Source: Erythrocercus mccallii (Eukaryota; Chordata; Aves; Passeriformes; Dicruridae). From it: DNA of 64,000 bases. Location of the stretch: positions 712,195 through 776,194 of the forward strand of contig VZRG01000032.1 of assembly GCA_013397435.1 (NCBI GenBank), written 5' to 3'. Below the pieces are notes generated by a model. It worked only from the letters and a program-made list of their open reading frames with translations. It had not been told where the DNA came from and searched no databases. Both the position numbers and the translations under genes were made by a program. Below are positions 14,078 to 26,421 of the stretch, piece by piece (position 1 is the first letter of the stretch; each line of letters starts with the position of its first letter).

Positions 14078-15879
14078 GGGAGAGACAAGGGTTTATCTTA
14101 CAAGTTAGTTATCAGGCAGCTTAAAAGATGGTTATCAACCTAAATCATTATTTTGTTGTTGTTGTTGTCTGCATATCCCATATCTTACCATCTCTTTAGA
14201 CACACTTCAAAGGACTCATTGCCTGTGCTGCCTTGAAACTATATTTTGTCATTCTGTTGGCAAACATTGTCAAAAAACTTTCTAAGTGATGCTGAGTTTG
14301 TGCAGAGAATTTAAGAATATAAAAAAGAAATCACAAAAATCTGATGTGCAGAGTGATGTAACTTTGTACATTAAATTTTCTTTGCAAACTTGATATGTTA
14401 GCATTCAACAGGTAAGCATATTTTGGAATTGGTAAATTCAGGCATAAAAATGCATTTTTAAATCAAGTCAGGGTCCTACATCAAGTGCAACTGTGCTTTC
14501 ATGCTGAAGTGGTTATATATATTTTTCCCTGTTTATGTGAGTGAAAATTTGTACACTGTGAGAACTAGAAGTATATATACTTTTCTTGATTTACAAGTGG
14601 TTTTAGTATTAGTTCAGCCTTAGTTTTAACTAAACTTATATGTACATATTAAACTTACAAAATGCTGAGCACTTTTCCCTATTTGTCTTCATTCCATTAT
14701 TTAGGAGCATATTATGCTTCTAGATGTAGTGCTTGTGGAGAGTTTTGGAAAAGGGCTCTACCAGTGCCTCCCACAAAGGAGAGATTAAGTGGTTCAGGAA
14801 ATTGCAGGTCTGAAAAATTCTTCCTTGACTAAGTGAATCAACCACAAGCATTAAGCATTGTCAGAAAATTAGGTCACAGATAACATAAGCCAATTTTCTG
14901 CGGAATTTCGTTCCAGAATAAGTTAATTTTGCATTTGCTGCTCTTTTTAATTCATAGTTGCAACGATAAAGTATACACGGTCAATGGTGGCTTCATCTTT
15001 TGAATCTCTGGGATGATTTGAAATGACTTTGTGTTCCTTTTCAAGTTTTTCCAATGCATGACTGGAGTTCTCATTAGAATGATCTTCATGCAAGGCCTGC
15101 CTGCTTCCCAGCTATCATCCACCTCCTGCTTTCCATTTTTGCCTATAGTAGAGCTGCATCCGGCAAACACTTCGAAATACGTTTTGCGGTTACTAATTAC
15201 TTGGGCTGATTTACTTAGTTAAGTGTTCCAGCACAATTAAGTCCTTTCTTTTCCTATTGTATCTGCCTCATTATTAGTTATAAGGGTGACATTTATACTG
15301 TAAATGGGATGAAAGCATGAAACTGTGTAAATGTAGGGTGACAGTGCAAAGGATGAATAAGTACTGAACTGTTAAGGCTAATTATAATGTAGGAATATGG
15401 ATTTAAAGGTTTTGTTTGTATTGTCTTCAAAATATTTTTGAGGAATGGTTTCAAGGTTATAAACCTACTCACAACTATGTTAAAATATGTGTGCACATGT
15501 TCACAGGGATAATAAGCAGCACATAATATGAAATATACTTCTGTATAATAATAGATATTAAAAATGTCTAAACAATCCTAAGGGATTATTTATGAAGGGA
15601 ATGACATTTTACAAACAAAAAATAATAAGCAGGAAATAGTGAAATGCCTTTCAGGGACTATACTTTAGTTGGCTCTCCTAAAATAAGTAATAGAGTAAAA
15701 TCAGCCAGACCTGTATATTCTGCAAGCTCACATTTATCAATGACTTGTAAATATGTGTGGGCAGATTCTCTTTCTAAACTGGTGTTTCTCTCTGCCTATG
15801 AGTTACCACATGAAAAAAGTGGTATTTAGATATTCAGTTGGAGGAATCTGCCCCCCAGTCTCCTCCTCTGCCCCTACTG

Positions 15880-15898
15880 AAAAAAAAAAAAAAAAAAA
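15880..15898 (+). repeat. Poly(A) run, 19 bases
   Basis: An uninterrupted run of 19 A follows a C/T-rich segment. No recognisable SINE or processed-transcript body precedes it, so I annotate only the homopolymer. Length is likely variable between individuals. Confidence 0.8.
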
Positions 15899-17834
15899 GT
15901 TTTGTTTAATCCTAAGAATGAATATAGTAGTTTAGTAGTTAGGGAGTGCCCAGATATTCAAATACTGTATCTTTTGAATGCATAAATATGTTTTAAATGA
16001 AGGAAAAACATCTCAGTTCCTAGCTCACCCCTTTGTCAGATGCCAAATCTTTGCAACTGAATATTTTGTTGTATTTTCCCCACATCTGACTTTTTCTTAG
16101 GTCCCTTATCACCACTACATGAGTTGACTTCACAGAACAAGATGTTATCCATAAGTAGCCACACAGGAGAATTACTCCAGAAAACCACCTTGTTTATCTG
16201 TTTATAGCATCTTATGACTTCTAGAACTAGTTCCATGAGCAGTTGTCAAGCATTTCAGTATGTATTTCAGGAGAGTACAGGAGTAGAAGGATGCCTAAAG
16301 CACTCCAGAAACTTAATTTTCATGCACTCAGAGATTTCCTATATCATATTCCAATAACAAGTCTGTTAATGAACCCTCTCATCTCACACTGGTTAGGATA
16401 TTGTTAAGAAAGTGAGGTTGCACACTAATAGTTTTTAATATTATACATTAACGGCAGCTTTGATCAGGTTTGTATTTGTTTCTGGAATTTTACAATCGTG
16501 CTTTAGACTTAGATTTATAGGTTCCTTCATCACATGTTGTATTGCCATGATACTAAATGCAAGAAGAAAGGAACCCTTGGAAGTGAAAGGTTTTGTAGAG
16601 GAAGAGAGACTCTCAATGTACTAGAAGATGGAAAAGGAAACATAAACCAGCACAGTGTTGAAAATAATACTATAATTTTCCAGCAAAAAATAATATTTCT
16701 TTGATATGGCTTTCTAATAATATTTTTCATGTTAGAAAATTTCAGCTCTAATATTCTTCTTGTTGTTGAGATGTTTGCTGTTGGAATATACTTCACTGAA
16801 TCAATAGAAGTAGAAAAAGCAAAAACATTGTAAGACATCATTTGGTAAACACTATAGGAGGAGAAATAATATGCAAATGTCAGTTTTGAAGATCTGCCTG
16901 TAGTTCAAATCAACTTAATGGTAAAGGGTAACAAAAAGACTAGGGCAATGGAAGTTTTTAAGTCAGATTTTCAACTGGGGCATTTAAAATAATTTGTTCC
17001 ATTAGCCAGTTGGAGTTGGCAAACCTAAACAACACAGGTTTATTTGTAGACCATTTATTGCTTAAAATAGAAGAAGGTTCTTGCCATTAAAATACACTGA
17101 TTTTTGTGTTGAAGAAAACTGCAGGATTACTGTATTCACCATAGATGACTGGTCTTCTTTCAAAGGAAGGACTCCAAATTCCAAACCAGTAAAAGGTTTT
17201 GGATGAGCACTTCATATGAAAGAAGCCCAGTATTGATCTGAGGAGTTCTGTTGATTCAAGGATGAATAGGACAGACTAGTGAGACTTGACAGCACAGAAT
17301 GTAGTTGAAATGTTTCTTGCCTTATAAACCTGAAAAAGTCCTATCTGTTCCACTTTTCATCTGACTTTTTTTAAAGGTTGTCACCTCTTGACTGAAATAG
17401 TACCTTACTCTCTGTCTCTAGAGATACGAAAAAGGGTTAGGCTAACCTTAAAAGAGTTGCACAAATTGCATAAGCAAAACAAATTTTGCATTTTTGGAAA
17501 GTATAGAAGAAAGCACTATTAAATATGCCTGATGGTAAATGGCTTCTTTTCATAGTGCCTACATACTTGCATTTTGCCCTTAACTGGAGTTATTCTTCCT
17601 TGAGTTTTCACTGTTTTTATTTCTGAAAAAAACCTTCATGAACTATTTGTTCCATTATTCATTGTTGATCTTGGTTTTTTGGTAGCCATCACAGATGTTT
17701 TTATGAAATTTTAGCTCTTATTTAATTCACTATAAAATTTGTGGTGGGATTAATTTCTTTCAGATGACCCTTTAATGCTCTGGCAATGTCTAATTCAAGC
17801 TGCCATTCTATTAAACCTTTCCAGAATTAACTGA

Positions 17835-17990
<156 letters not shown>

Positions 17991-18772
17991 TAGCAGTCCT
18001 TGATAAATAAATGTGTCTGTATCCCTTGGCTCTTCTTATTTGCCTAAATAACTATTTCTGAAGGAAACATTAAGGGGTTTTAATTTGGTTTTGGGTTTTG
18101 CTTTCTGGGTTTTGGTTTTTTAATTTAGAGGCTGTATAGAGCATGTGACTTGACATCTATAAGCAATTATTAATTTAGAACACAGTATAGAATCATGAAT
18201 GCCTTTTCTTAATTGAGCAGATATCATGTGGATGTTGAAGTACATAAGCTCAAACTAGCAATGCATTTTATCAGTTTTAAAAGGGAAAATCTGTCTTATA
18301 TAACAGTGTAAATTCCTGTTACTTCAAAGTATATATAGTGAATACCATCTGCCCACTACCTAAAATGAAAATAGCATTTGTGGAGTGCAATAGCAAGAAT
18401 ACACAGAAGCAGGGCAGGAATAAGGTTAATAAACCTGTCAATGACTAAGTGTTCATGGAGTCCCAGAATTGGAATCCAATACACTCATCTACACCACGAG
18501 TTCTCAACAGTTCCTTGTAAAAAAGATTGAAAGAGAAAAAGGTAAGCTGCAGCGTTATACTTGAAACTCTGTGAGAAGTTTTAAAGCCCTTGACTGTGTG
18601 GATATTTTTTCTTGAAGTCAGTTATAATCAATATGTTAGAAACACAGCCTATGTGGTTAAAAGGCATCTAGTGCTTTACCTCAGGCCTTCAGTGATCAAC
18701 TACAGTGGCAATTAAAACTTAGAGGGTTTAGTATCATGACTTAATATCATGAGATCCATGACTTCTAAATTG

Positions 18773-18806
18773 TCCTGGATACACCTCTACTATTTTATGT
18801 ATGTTT
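18773..18806 (+). repeat. 34-bp direct repeat, left copy at the gap edge
   Basis: The 34 bases ending exactly at the first N are identical to the 34 bases that begin exactly after the last N (19118-19151). The copy starts TCCTGGATAC and ends TATGTATGTTT. The exact abutment on both sides points to two contig ends that overlap but were not merged. Confidence 0.95.
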
Positions 18807-19117
18807 NNNNNNNNNNNNNNNNNNNNNNNNNNNNNNNNNNNNNNNNNNNNNNNNNNNNNNNNNNNNNNNNNNNNNNNNNNNNNNNNNNNNNNNNNNNNNN
18901 NNNNNNNNNNNNNNNNNNNNNNNNNNNNNNNNNNNNNNNNNNNNNNNNNNNNNNNNNNNNNNNNNNNNNNNNNNNNNNNNNNNNNNNNNNNNNNNNNNNN
19001 NNNNNNNNNNNNNNNNNNNNNNNNNNNNNNNNNNNNNNNNNNNNNNNNNNNNNNNNNNNNNNNNNNNNNNNNNNNNNNNNNNNNNNNNNNNNNNNNNNNN
19101 NNNNNNNNNNNNNNNNN
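18807..19117. other. Assembly gap, 311 N
   Basis: This is a run of 311 undetermined bases within an intron. It is bordered on both sides by the same 34-bp sequence, so the gap may be false and the true sequence may simply continue from one flank copy into the sequence after 19151. Confidence 0.99.
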
Positions 19118-19151
19118 TCCTGGATACACCTCTACTATTTTATGTATGTTT
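19118..19151 (+). repeat. 34-bp direct repeat, right copy at the gap edge
   Basis: This is the exact second copy of 18773-18806, starting with the first base after the N run. It continues into unique sequence TATTATAGTG not present beside the left copy. Confidence 0.95.
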
Positions 19152-21153
19152 ATTATAGTGAATTTAAGCAAAAATTGCCAGCAAGTTCAAAAACACTTCA
19201 TATTTCCAATAATATTTTTTATTCATTAGATCAGTTATTAAAATGTATTCTATATCTTTTACATCTAGTCATAACCTTTCCTTAAAATCTAGTCATTGCA
19301 ATGTGTTTGTTAAAAATCCAATAAAATACTTACATGAGAAAATCCTACTCCTTCCATGAAGAATTTAGAAACAGAAGATATAATTTTCATGATGTAAATT
19401 ATTTAACATTATGGCCAGAGATTTGTCATCTTTATTTAAAGAATTTGAGGATTCTGCAGAAGATATTGCTAATTCTCATTATAGTCCTCACTTGCAGTCT
19501 TCACACCAGGTGTACCAGGCTGTATCACATGGCTTTCATTACAAGATTAAACAGTTCTTTGAGATTTTGGATTCCTCTTCATGTGTAATGCATCAGCTTT
19601 TGAGCTCTATGGGCAAAGAATTTTCTATCTTAAGACAAGTGAAAAGGAGCTGAGCAGATTGTTTCTTCAGCACCTTATTTCTTACTCATCTGTGCTTTGT
19701 CCCCATGAGTAAGTGCTCTGCCATAAAGCAGCATCTGTAGTGGGAAAGCACAGAGTGTGGGGATCCATCAAAGTCTCACTGATGGAGCTAACTGCAAGGA
19801 ACTTAGGTACACACAAATCTACATAAAAGCCTCCAGAATGAGATGACAGTTTGGGTGACAGCTGATTTCCATTTTAGCTTGGGTTTCTGAGGTGCACATA
19901 GATCTGAAGTACTCAGTGAGTGACTAGAAGAAATTCTGGCTGATTTTGCACTAATACCTTAAGTTAATTTATTTAAGAAGTTTATTTAAAATAAAATTTA
20001 TTGCAATCAAATAAATATTCAGAAAGGAGTTAATGCATGTGGTCACAAAGGAAAAAATGCACTCTGTGCACAATTAATATCTACTATATAGAAAGACACA
20101 AAGGACAATAATGTGTTGGACTTGGTGCAGTGTGGACCCAAAATCTCCATGCTTGTAGTTTCATGACAACCCCTGTCAATATGTGTTCCTGACAGTTCCA
20201 GCACAGATCCATAACAAAAGATTTTTCAAGGATATATCAAAAATACATTGAGCTGAATATGTACTGACCCATCATGAACATTCTAGGAAGAAAGGAAACT
20301 AAAGTCTGAATCAAAGCACACAACTCCCATTACTGCCAAACAGATAAGTTTTTGACAAAAGCATGTAAAGATGAAAATGTTATTTTCAGTAAACACAGTT
20401 TTGGTGATAAGTGTCTCAACATCTGTAAAACATGCTCCCAGGGTATGCAAGCTGCTTGAGAAATATTTTTAGTGCAGTAAGTGCATCTTCAGCCAGAGAA
20501 CTCCCGTGCATATTAACAAGGCTCTTGTAACTAAATCTCTGCATACCAGACTCAAAATTTACCCCATCTATGGATTCTTAGTGAATTTGATTTAATCTAC
20601 GTTTATGTATTGCCAACACCTAACATTTTTCAATTTGCAGAACCTCAGTAAGGGCTCGCACCATTCAGGGAAAAAAGAAGTTATTTAATTAATGCATAGT
20701 TAATGGAAGAATCTGAATTCTTGAAATAATAAGTTTTACTAAGCAGGGAATACTATTAGCACTTCACATTTCAAAGTCATCGGGATTTATGTATAGAGTG
20801 TAAAGAATGCCACTGTAGAGAAGTGGTAATGGCAGCACATCTGAACTACTGGATCCTACCTGTAGAGGCTGTTGATTTCTTCTGCAATTTCAAACAAGTT
20901 ACTTGACCACTCTTGCTTTAGCAGTAGTTGAGGTGCTTGTGTGGCGCTGTGGTGTCTACGTTTAAGAGGATTTCAGTTTCAGCTTGTGTTTGTAGTATTT
21001 TTGGCATGGCATGGCACCGAAAGTTGCTAAAAAGAGACAAATCTGTTCTTGTTTCAAGTAACTACAGTGTAGTGCTTTTCCTACAGTAATTTAATATATT
21101 TCTCACATTTTTTTCTTCCTTTTGCCTCTCTACCCCCACTCTGGGGTTCACAG

Positions 21154-21272
21154 GCACAGCACTAGTTGTCCAGTGGGACCATGTACATCTGCAGGATAAT
21201 TACAACCTGGGGAGTTTCACTTTTCAGGCCACCCTTCTCAATGATGGGCGTATCATTTTCGGCTACAAAGAA
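21154..21272 (+). CDS. PLXDC2: PLXDC2 coding exon 2 of 8 in window (ectodomain)
   Basis: This 119-bp exon follows the acceptor GGGGTTCACAG and ends before a GTAAGT donor. It supplies two bases to the split codon from the previous exon and then 39 codons, ending in phase 0. The product begins TALVVQWDHVHLQDNYNLGS and ends GRIIFGYKE, an almost exact PLXDC2 segment (about human 222-261). The alternating hydrophobic pattern with QW and FGYKE fits a beta-rich domain like the nidogen NIDO domain, where similar motifs occur; that fold is an inference. The pyrimidine tract of the acceptor is interrupted by GGGG, so it is weaker than its neighbours. The exon length is not a multiple of three, so skipping it alone would shift the frame. 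Confidence 0.97.
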
Positions 21273-21939
21273 GTAAGTTGGGTCTGAGAATTGTCATTTA
21301 AGTGGACAAATTACTTTATACATGTCAGGAATTTCCCAACATTTTTTGGGGGGAGGGAAGATATTTGAAAGATCAATTATATAAGATCATTATCCTGCTT
21401 ATAAGATCACTATTTTGATGAAAGTGATATATTATTGTTAAAGTGTTGTTCATATAATTGACTTAAAACACATCAAGATGACACAAATGTACTAATCCTG
21501 GATTTCAATATGGCTTCTTTGGATGTTTGTGGGTGTTAAGTGTTTAGTAAATCCCTGGGGTTTTGGTAAATTTTCCTGTGGGTTTTGAAAGATAGGATCC
21601 AATTTTTTCAATTGGTTTACCCAATTTTGACCCATTTCAAAATACTCTGGGATCAATGGTTATTGTTAAAAGCTCACCTTTTTCCTGCAGCTGTAGATTT
21701 TTGGCAACTCACACATTTCAAAGTTCATATATTCGAAACAAGAAATAACTGGTTTATATTGCTAGCTCTGAGGTTTTCCATCTGTTTGGTGATAAAATTG
21801 CTTAGATTGAGGCCATTTGGTTTGCTTTCATAGCACCAATATGTTGTCTTAAATGGATGGGCTTTTGTACATTCTCCAAGTGTTTCAGTATTCCAGTTGT
21901 TGCTTTGAGTGATTGGTGGGTTTTTCTAGAGTTGCTAAA

Positions 21940-22050
21940 GCTCTGGAAGATATAGCCTGGTTGAATTTTAGTGCTTTTGCCACCGCAGGTTGGAGCAGGT
22001 GATCCTTGAGGTCCCCTTTTAGTCTGGTATTTTATGATTCTCTGATTCAT
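21940..22050 (+). mobile_element. CR1 LINE fragment, decayed 3' end
   Basis: The segment reads like the last hundred bases of a CR1 element on the + strand: GTTGGAGCAGGTGATCCTTG, then GAGGTCCC, then TATTTTATGATTCTCTGATT, which corresponds to the CR1 terminal ATTCTRTG-type short repeats. CR1 elements are non-LTR retrotransposons that are 5'-truncated in most bird copies. The left limit is fuzzy because the copy is diverged. It carries no coding sequence. Confidence 0.7.
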
Positions 22051-25000
22051 GCAAATAAAAATCAGAAAGTAGACAAGCTTAAATCTCTAGGGACAAAATA
22101 ATTTCTTCTTTTTGGTTTGTATTTTGGTTTTGCTTGGCTTGAGGTTTTTGTTCTGTTTTGTTCGGGATTTTATTTTAATCTGTTTGGCATGCAAACTCTG
22201 ACTTTCTCCTCAAAATGCATCTCTCTTATCCTCCTTATGGTAAGAAGCCCTAATGAGTGATACAACCAATTGTCCAGACTTGGAGAAATCTCTTCTCTGT
22301 CTGCTAAAAATCACTTGTGAGCCTTCAGGCTCATTTTTCATGTCTGTGTTGTAGCTATGCACCTTTAATGAAGCAGAAATAATAACACTCCTCTGCCATT
22401 CACTAGAAAGCTAGACAGGATCTGGGTTTTTCTACTGGCAGCAGTCATACCTTCACTTAATACAGAGTCTTTGCAACTTGGAAAAGGGTTGCTGCAAAAT
22501 GTTTTACTGGATCAGTATTGTGGAAACAAGAAACTTCTGGTATACCCATGTACATGGCTCTCCTTTTCTTATAAAAGACATACTGATGCAACATCTGCTT
22601 AGCTTTTTTTCTGAGTGTTAGGTGCAGGTTAGGTTTCATAGTCTTCATCTATGAAAATGCAGTTTATTTGCATTTTGAATCTGACTTCATGTAAGCTTTA
22701 CTCTGCTTAGGACAATGGAGGTCCATTGCGCTTGATCAAAGGAGTGTGCCCTAAAAGCTTTGATTATCTCCTATTGTTGAAAACTTTTTAGAGAAAAGCA
22801 AAAATTTCTGAAGACTGCAGAAAATTTCCTGCCTTCAACACCTAGAGAGGTGGGGATGGATACTAGTTTTAAGATAAATTTGTCAAGAACTAAATATGCA
22901 TTCTGACATTAAAATAGTGACATTTTCAGGAGACTTTGATTCCTGGTTATGAGATGTACTGCACTCCCTGTTACTATCCAGCCCTGTGCAAAATAACATG
23001 GGTGATAGAAGTTGCTGCTCTAAATTGACAGTATCTTGCATACATTTTGCACAAAAGAAAAGGATGATACAGAGTGTCAGCCTCTTAGGAAAAAAGGAGT
23101 AAATGGGCCAGTCCCTTACCAAAAGTGATTCCTAGAATTGCAGGGAAGTATGACATCTAATCCATGGATGAACAATTTCTCAGCTACAATGCACAGGCTG
23201 CTTGCTCTCATTACTACTGGAAGCTTCCTCCAAAACCACATTGCTTTTGTGGGTAGGAGTTGTTAATGTTCTTTTCATTAATCTTGAAACAGAAAACTGG
23301 AGTTTGCAAATAGACTAATGTGCTTTTTGCTACTGCTGAATCTTAGAACTCATTCCCTCTATGAATTATTCCTGTCCTGAACGGAATTACCGAACATTTC
23401 TTTAAAGCTATTACACATAACTAAGGAAAGAGATTTTTAAAGTGGTAATAGTCATGTGTTAATGATCTGTAAATATTTTGATAAAAGATTTTTCTAAATA
23501 TTTCAGAAAGTTACAACTAGTATATTCCATCAGAATTACTTGGGCAATGGGTTTTGAGGCTGAGATTTCCAGACATGCTCTGTATTTGCAGCCTTTACTC
23601 CATTACCACTACCTCAGCTTTTCACCTAAATGAAGAAAATTAAATAAAATTGCCAATCACTGATCAGACACAAGTTGTCTGAAAAGAAAAAACATGTCAC
23701 TTATAATTTTAAACTTGGTCCTAGTGCTTATAAGCCTGTCTAGGAATTTATTTACTTTCCAGTGCTGAATCCATTGCTTTCTGAGGTAGTCCTTCCATAT
23801 GGAACCATTTCTCTTGCTGCTGAGTCATGTCAGGTGCCCCATTAACTCCAGTAAGATTAATTGTGTAAGTGCTCACTAGCATGACTAAAAGTCGCACAAG
23901 ATTTCTACTGTCTTTTTGGTGCCATTTTGTTTTAGCATCACAGTTCATCAAGCATGACAGCAATGTATGGCAAATCTGGGAGATGTTCATGGCATTGTCA
24001 TTGAAAGTCTCCAAGCTGAAGCACCATGTAAGAACTAAGCAAACAGGTTGCCAGTAGCTTCACTAAGCATCCCACAGGGGCTTTGTATTAGTGACACCAG
24101 GCATTTATCTAGAAGAGCTCACCTTTAAAACAACTGTGATTATAAACAACTAGGGTCTTTTATGTCTAATACACACTAGGTAAATTTTCCCCTTTATTGT
24201 TTATTTATTCAAACAGTTTGAGAGTCCCTTCTTCGCATTCTTCCTGCTCCCAAATCAGGTTTGCTACCTCATAAACCTGGCGTTGACCACCAAGGCAAGA
24301 TCCTGGCAGAGGTTTGCTGAATACCAGAGGAGTTTCTATGCCCCATCTTCTGCATTGTTGTTTTCCCCAAAAGAAAGCAACCTGAAATTTACAATTTTTA
24401 TCCAAAATTTTAAAAAAATAGAAAAGGAGCAGAACCATCAGAAGAGACAAATATGGAGATGTCAGAATATCTTTCAGAAGGGTTAATTGTTAGGAGAAGG
24501 AGATGTGTGGTCAAGTTTTCAAAATATAACAAGGTCCTATAGCAAATAAAATATGTATTTCTTTAGCGATTTACTTCATTTATAGTGCATGCACCTTCCA
24601 TTTTAAATATCACTTTGCTTCCACCGATTCTTAGTATTCTGGTCGATATGTAAGGAAACATCAGCTGGCATGAAAATTTTATTGGTGTGCCTCTAGTACA
24701 TATGAAATACATTACAGTGCAAACTAGCCAGCAGAACATAGGAATAAAGAAAAATCTTGGCAAATGCATACTTTTTTATGTATTAGTAGTGAATACTCAT
24801 TTCTTATGTTCTAAATTTCACTGAAATCCAATTCTCAAGAGTTTCACTTCTTATTATACAAAATTATTATTCTATATATTCTTTTCCCATTAATGCTTAG
24901 AGCTAATATTCCTTAGTGTAATATTTGATTTCTTTTTTTGTCCATGATTAATACAGAACAAATTAGGCAAAGGTTCCATACGCATTGTTAATTGTTTATG

Positions 25001-25209
25001 ATATTTTTCTTAATATCATTGGAGAAGGCTTTCTTTGTTCATTTAAATAGTTATGACTCTCTATTTATGTAGTTATCCAGAAACCGTTATTAAATTTAAA
25101 ATATTTGCTCAAAATTGCCCAATATGTGACTTTGGAAAATAATTCTGAAAAAGGCTTGCAGTAGAATAAGTTTCTATTCTATAAAGGAGACAGAATATAA
25201 TGAAAATTA

Positions 25210-25227
25210 TTAAGTGCTAGCACTTAA
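25210..25227. repeat. 18-bp perfect palindrome
   Basis: TTAAGTGCTAGCACTTAA equals its own reverse complement and does not extend by one more matching pair. It could be a binding site for a dimeric protein or chance; nothing nearby supports a function. Confidence 0.6.
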
Positions 25228-25316
25228 ATAAAATTGAGGTCCCTGCTAGGCGTGAAGGAAAATATTCTATTTTCAGTTACAAGAATTCAAACCTTACTAT
25301 TGTTTCCTGAAAACTA

Positions 25317-25365
25317 AAAAAAAAAAAAAAATTAAAAAATAAAAACCAACCAAACCCCCCCCCCC
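25317..25365 (+). repeat. Low-complexity A-rich to C-run patch
   Basis: A run of 15 A is followed by A-rich sequence with a few T and C, and then by a run of 11 C at 25355-25365. This is simple sequence prone to slippage and to sequencing error in run length. Confidence 0.75.
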
Positions 25366-26393
25366 GAAAAAGATAACCAAAGAATCTCTAGATTCTAAAT
25401 ACTCTTATCCTTACTGCTGAAGTATATAATCCAAAACACAGACATTAATGGCCTCATTGCTAGTGTGGGAAGTTTGTTCACAAACTGGTGACTTGTAGAA
25501 TCCAAAAGATTGTGTGTGGTAGAGCTAACAGATGGTTTGGAATTATTCTAGATAGGAGCCATTCTATGAAGGTAATACCATAAAGTCCTTACCAACCATT
25601 AGCAATCACTTGCATGTTCCTAGCTCTCTGCTCAACTATTTAACGTCAGCCTGTTGTGACATATCTACCATTCAGGTGAGAAATCCAGAACAGCAGCTCT
25701 CTGCTTGCCATCTATGTTTTGCTGGAATTTTCCAGCAATTATTTTAATACTTACTACATAAGCTTTCTGTCAAAAGGGAATATTTTCTAATGAGACAGCA
25801 TATGAAAGAAGCTCATTTTATCTTGACATCTCATGCAAAACTTTTCACCTGTAATGTGGCACTCAATACCAATTTCTTTTTCCACACCTTAAAAATTAAT
25901 ATATGTTTTTGTAAATACAGGTATAATGACACTGCAGTTTTTCAGTGGGTGGTGGATTGCATTCTACTTTGATTGCACTTCTGACTGTATGATTGTTTCA
26001 CACAGGCTGCTGTTCAGTTTGAAGAGCTGACTATTCTAATTTAATTATTTTTTGATCTTACGGACGCTCTTGCTTCTAAGCCCTGTTTCTAAAACATATC
26101 CAAACTTTTGGCTGCTGTTTCTGTTAGACTGGACCCTGCTACTTTCTTATTTGTTTTAGAAAAGATTCTGAAAGTTCCTTGTTCTCAGTAGAATGCTCAG
26201 CACTGCAGTATTGACACCTGCAGGGATTTTAGCAAAATCCATTGTTACTTCTGCTTTATATTTTTCTAATTTTTCATGAAATTTTTCTATATATTTTCTG
26301 TTTGACCTGACTACTGCATCCTGTTTTAGTACCACATATCCCTGAGTCATTCATAATTCTATTAACTTTCAAGGTCTGAACCAGGTTGTAATG

Positions 26394-26421
26394 AAAATAA
26401 AATAAAATAAAATAAAATAAA
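26394..26421 (+). repeat. (AAAAT)n microsatellite
   Basis: About five and a half units of the pentanucleotide AAAAT are seen in perfect phase. No retroelement body is recognisable on either side, so I annotate the simple repeat alone. Confidence 0.85.

Noticed and set aside
18734..19285. Open frames of 142-178 codons spanning the N run
   Set aside because: They exist only because undetermined bases were read as open codons, and the visible parts are the duplicated gap flank.
26394..26421. (AAAAT)n run as the tail of a retroposed sequence
   Set aside because: There is no retroposon body beside it and no target-site duplication. It is best kept as a plain microsatellite.
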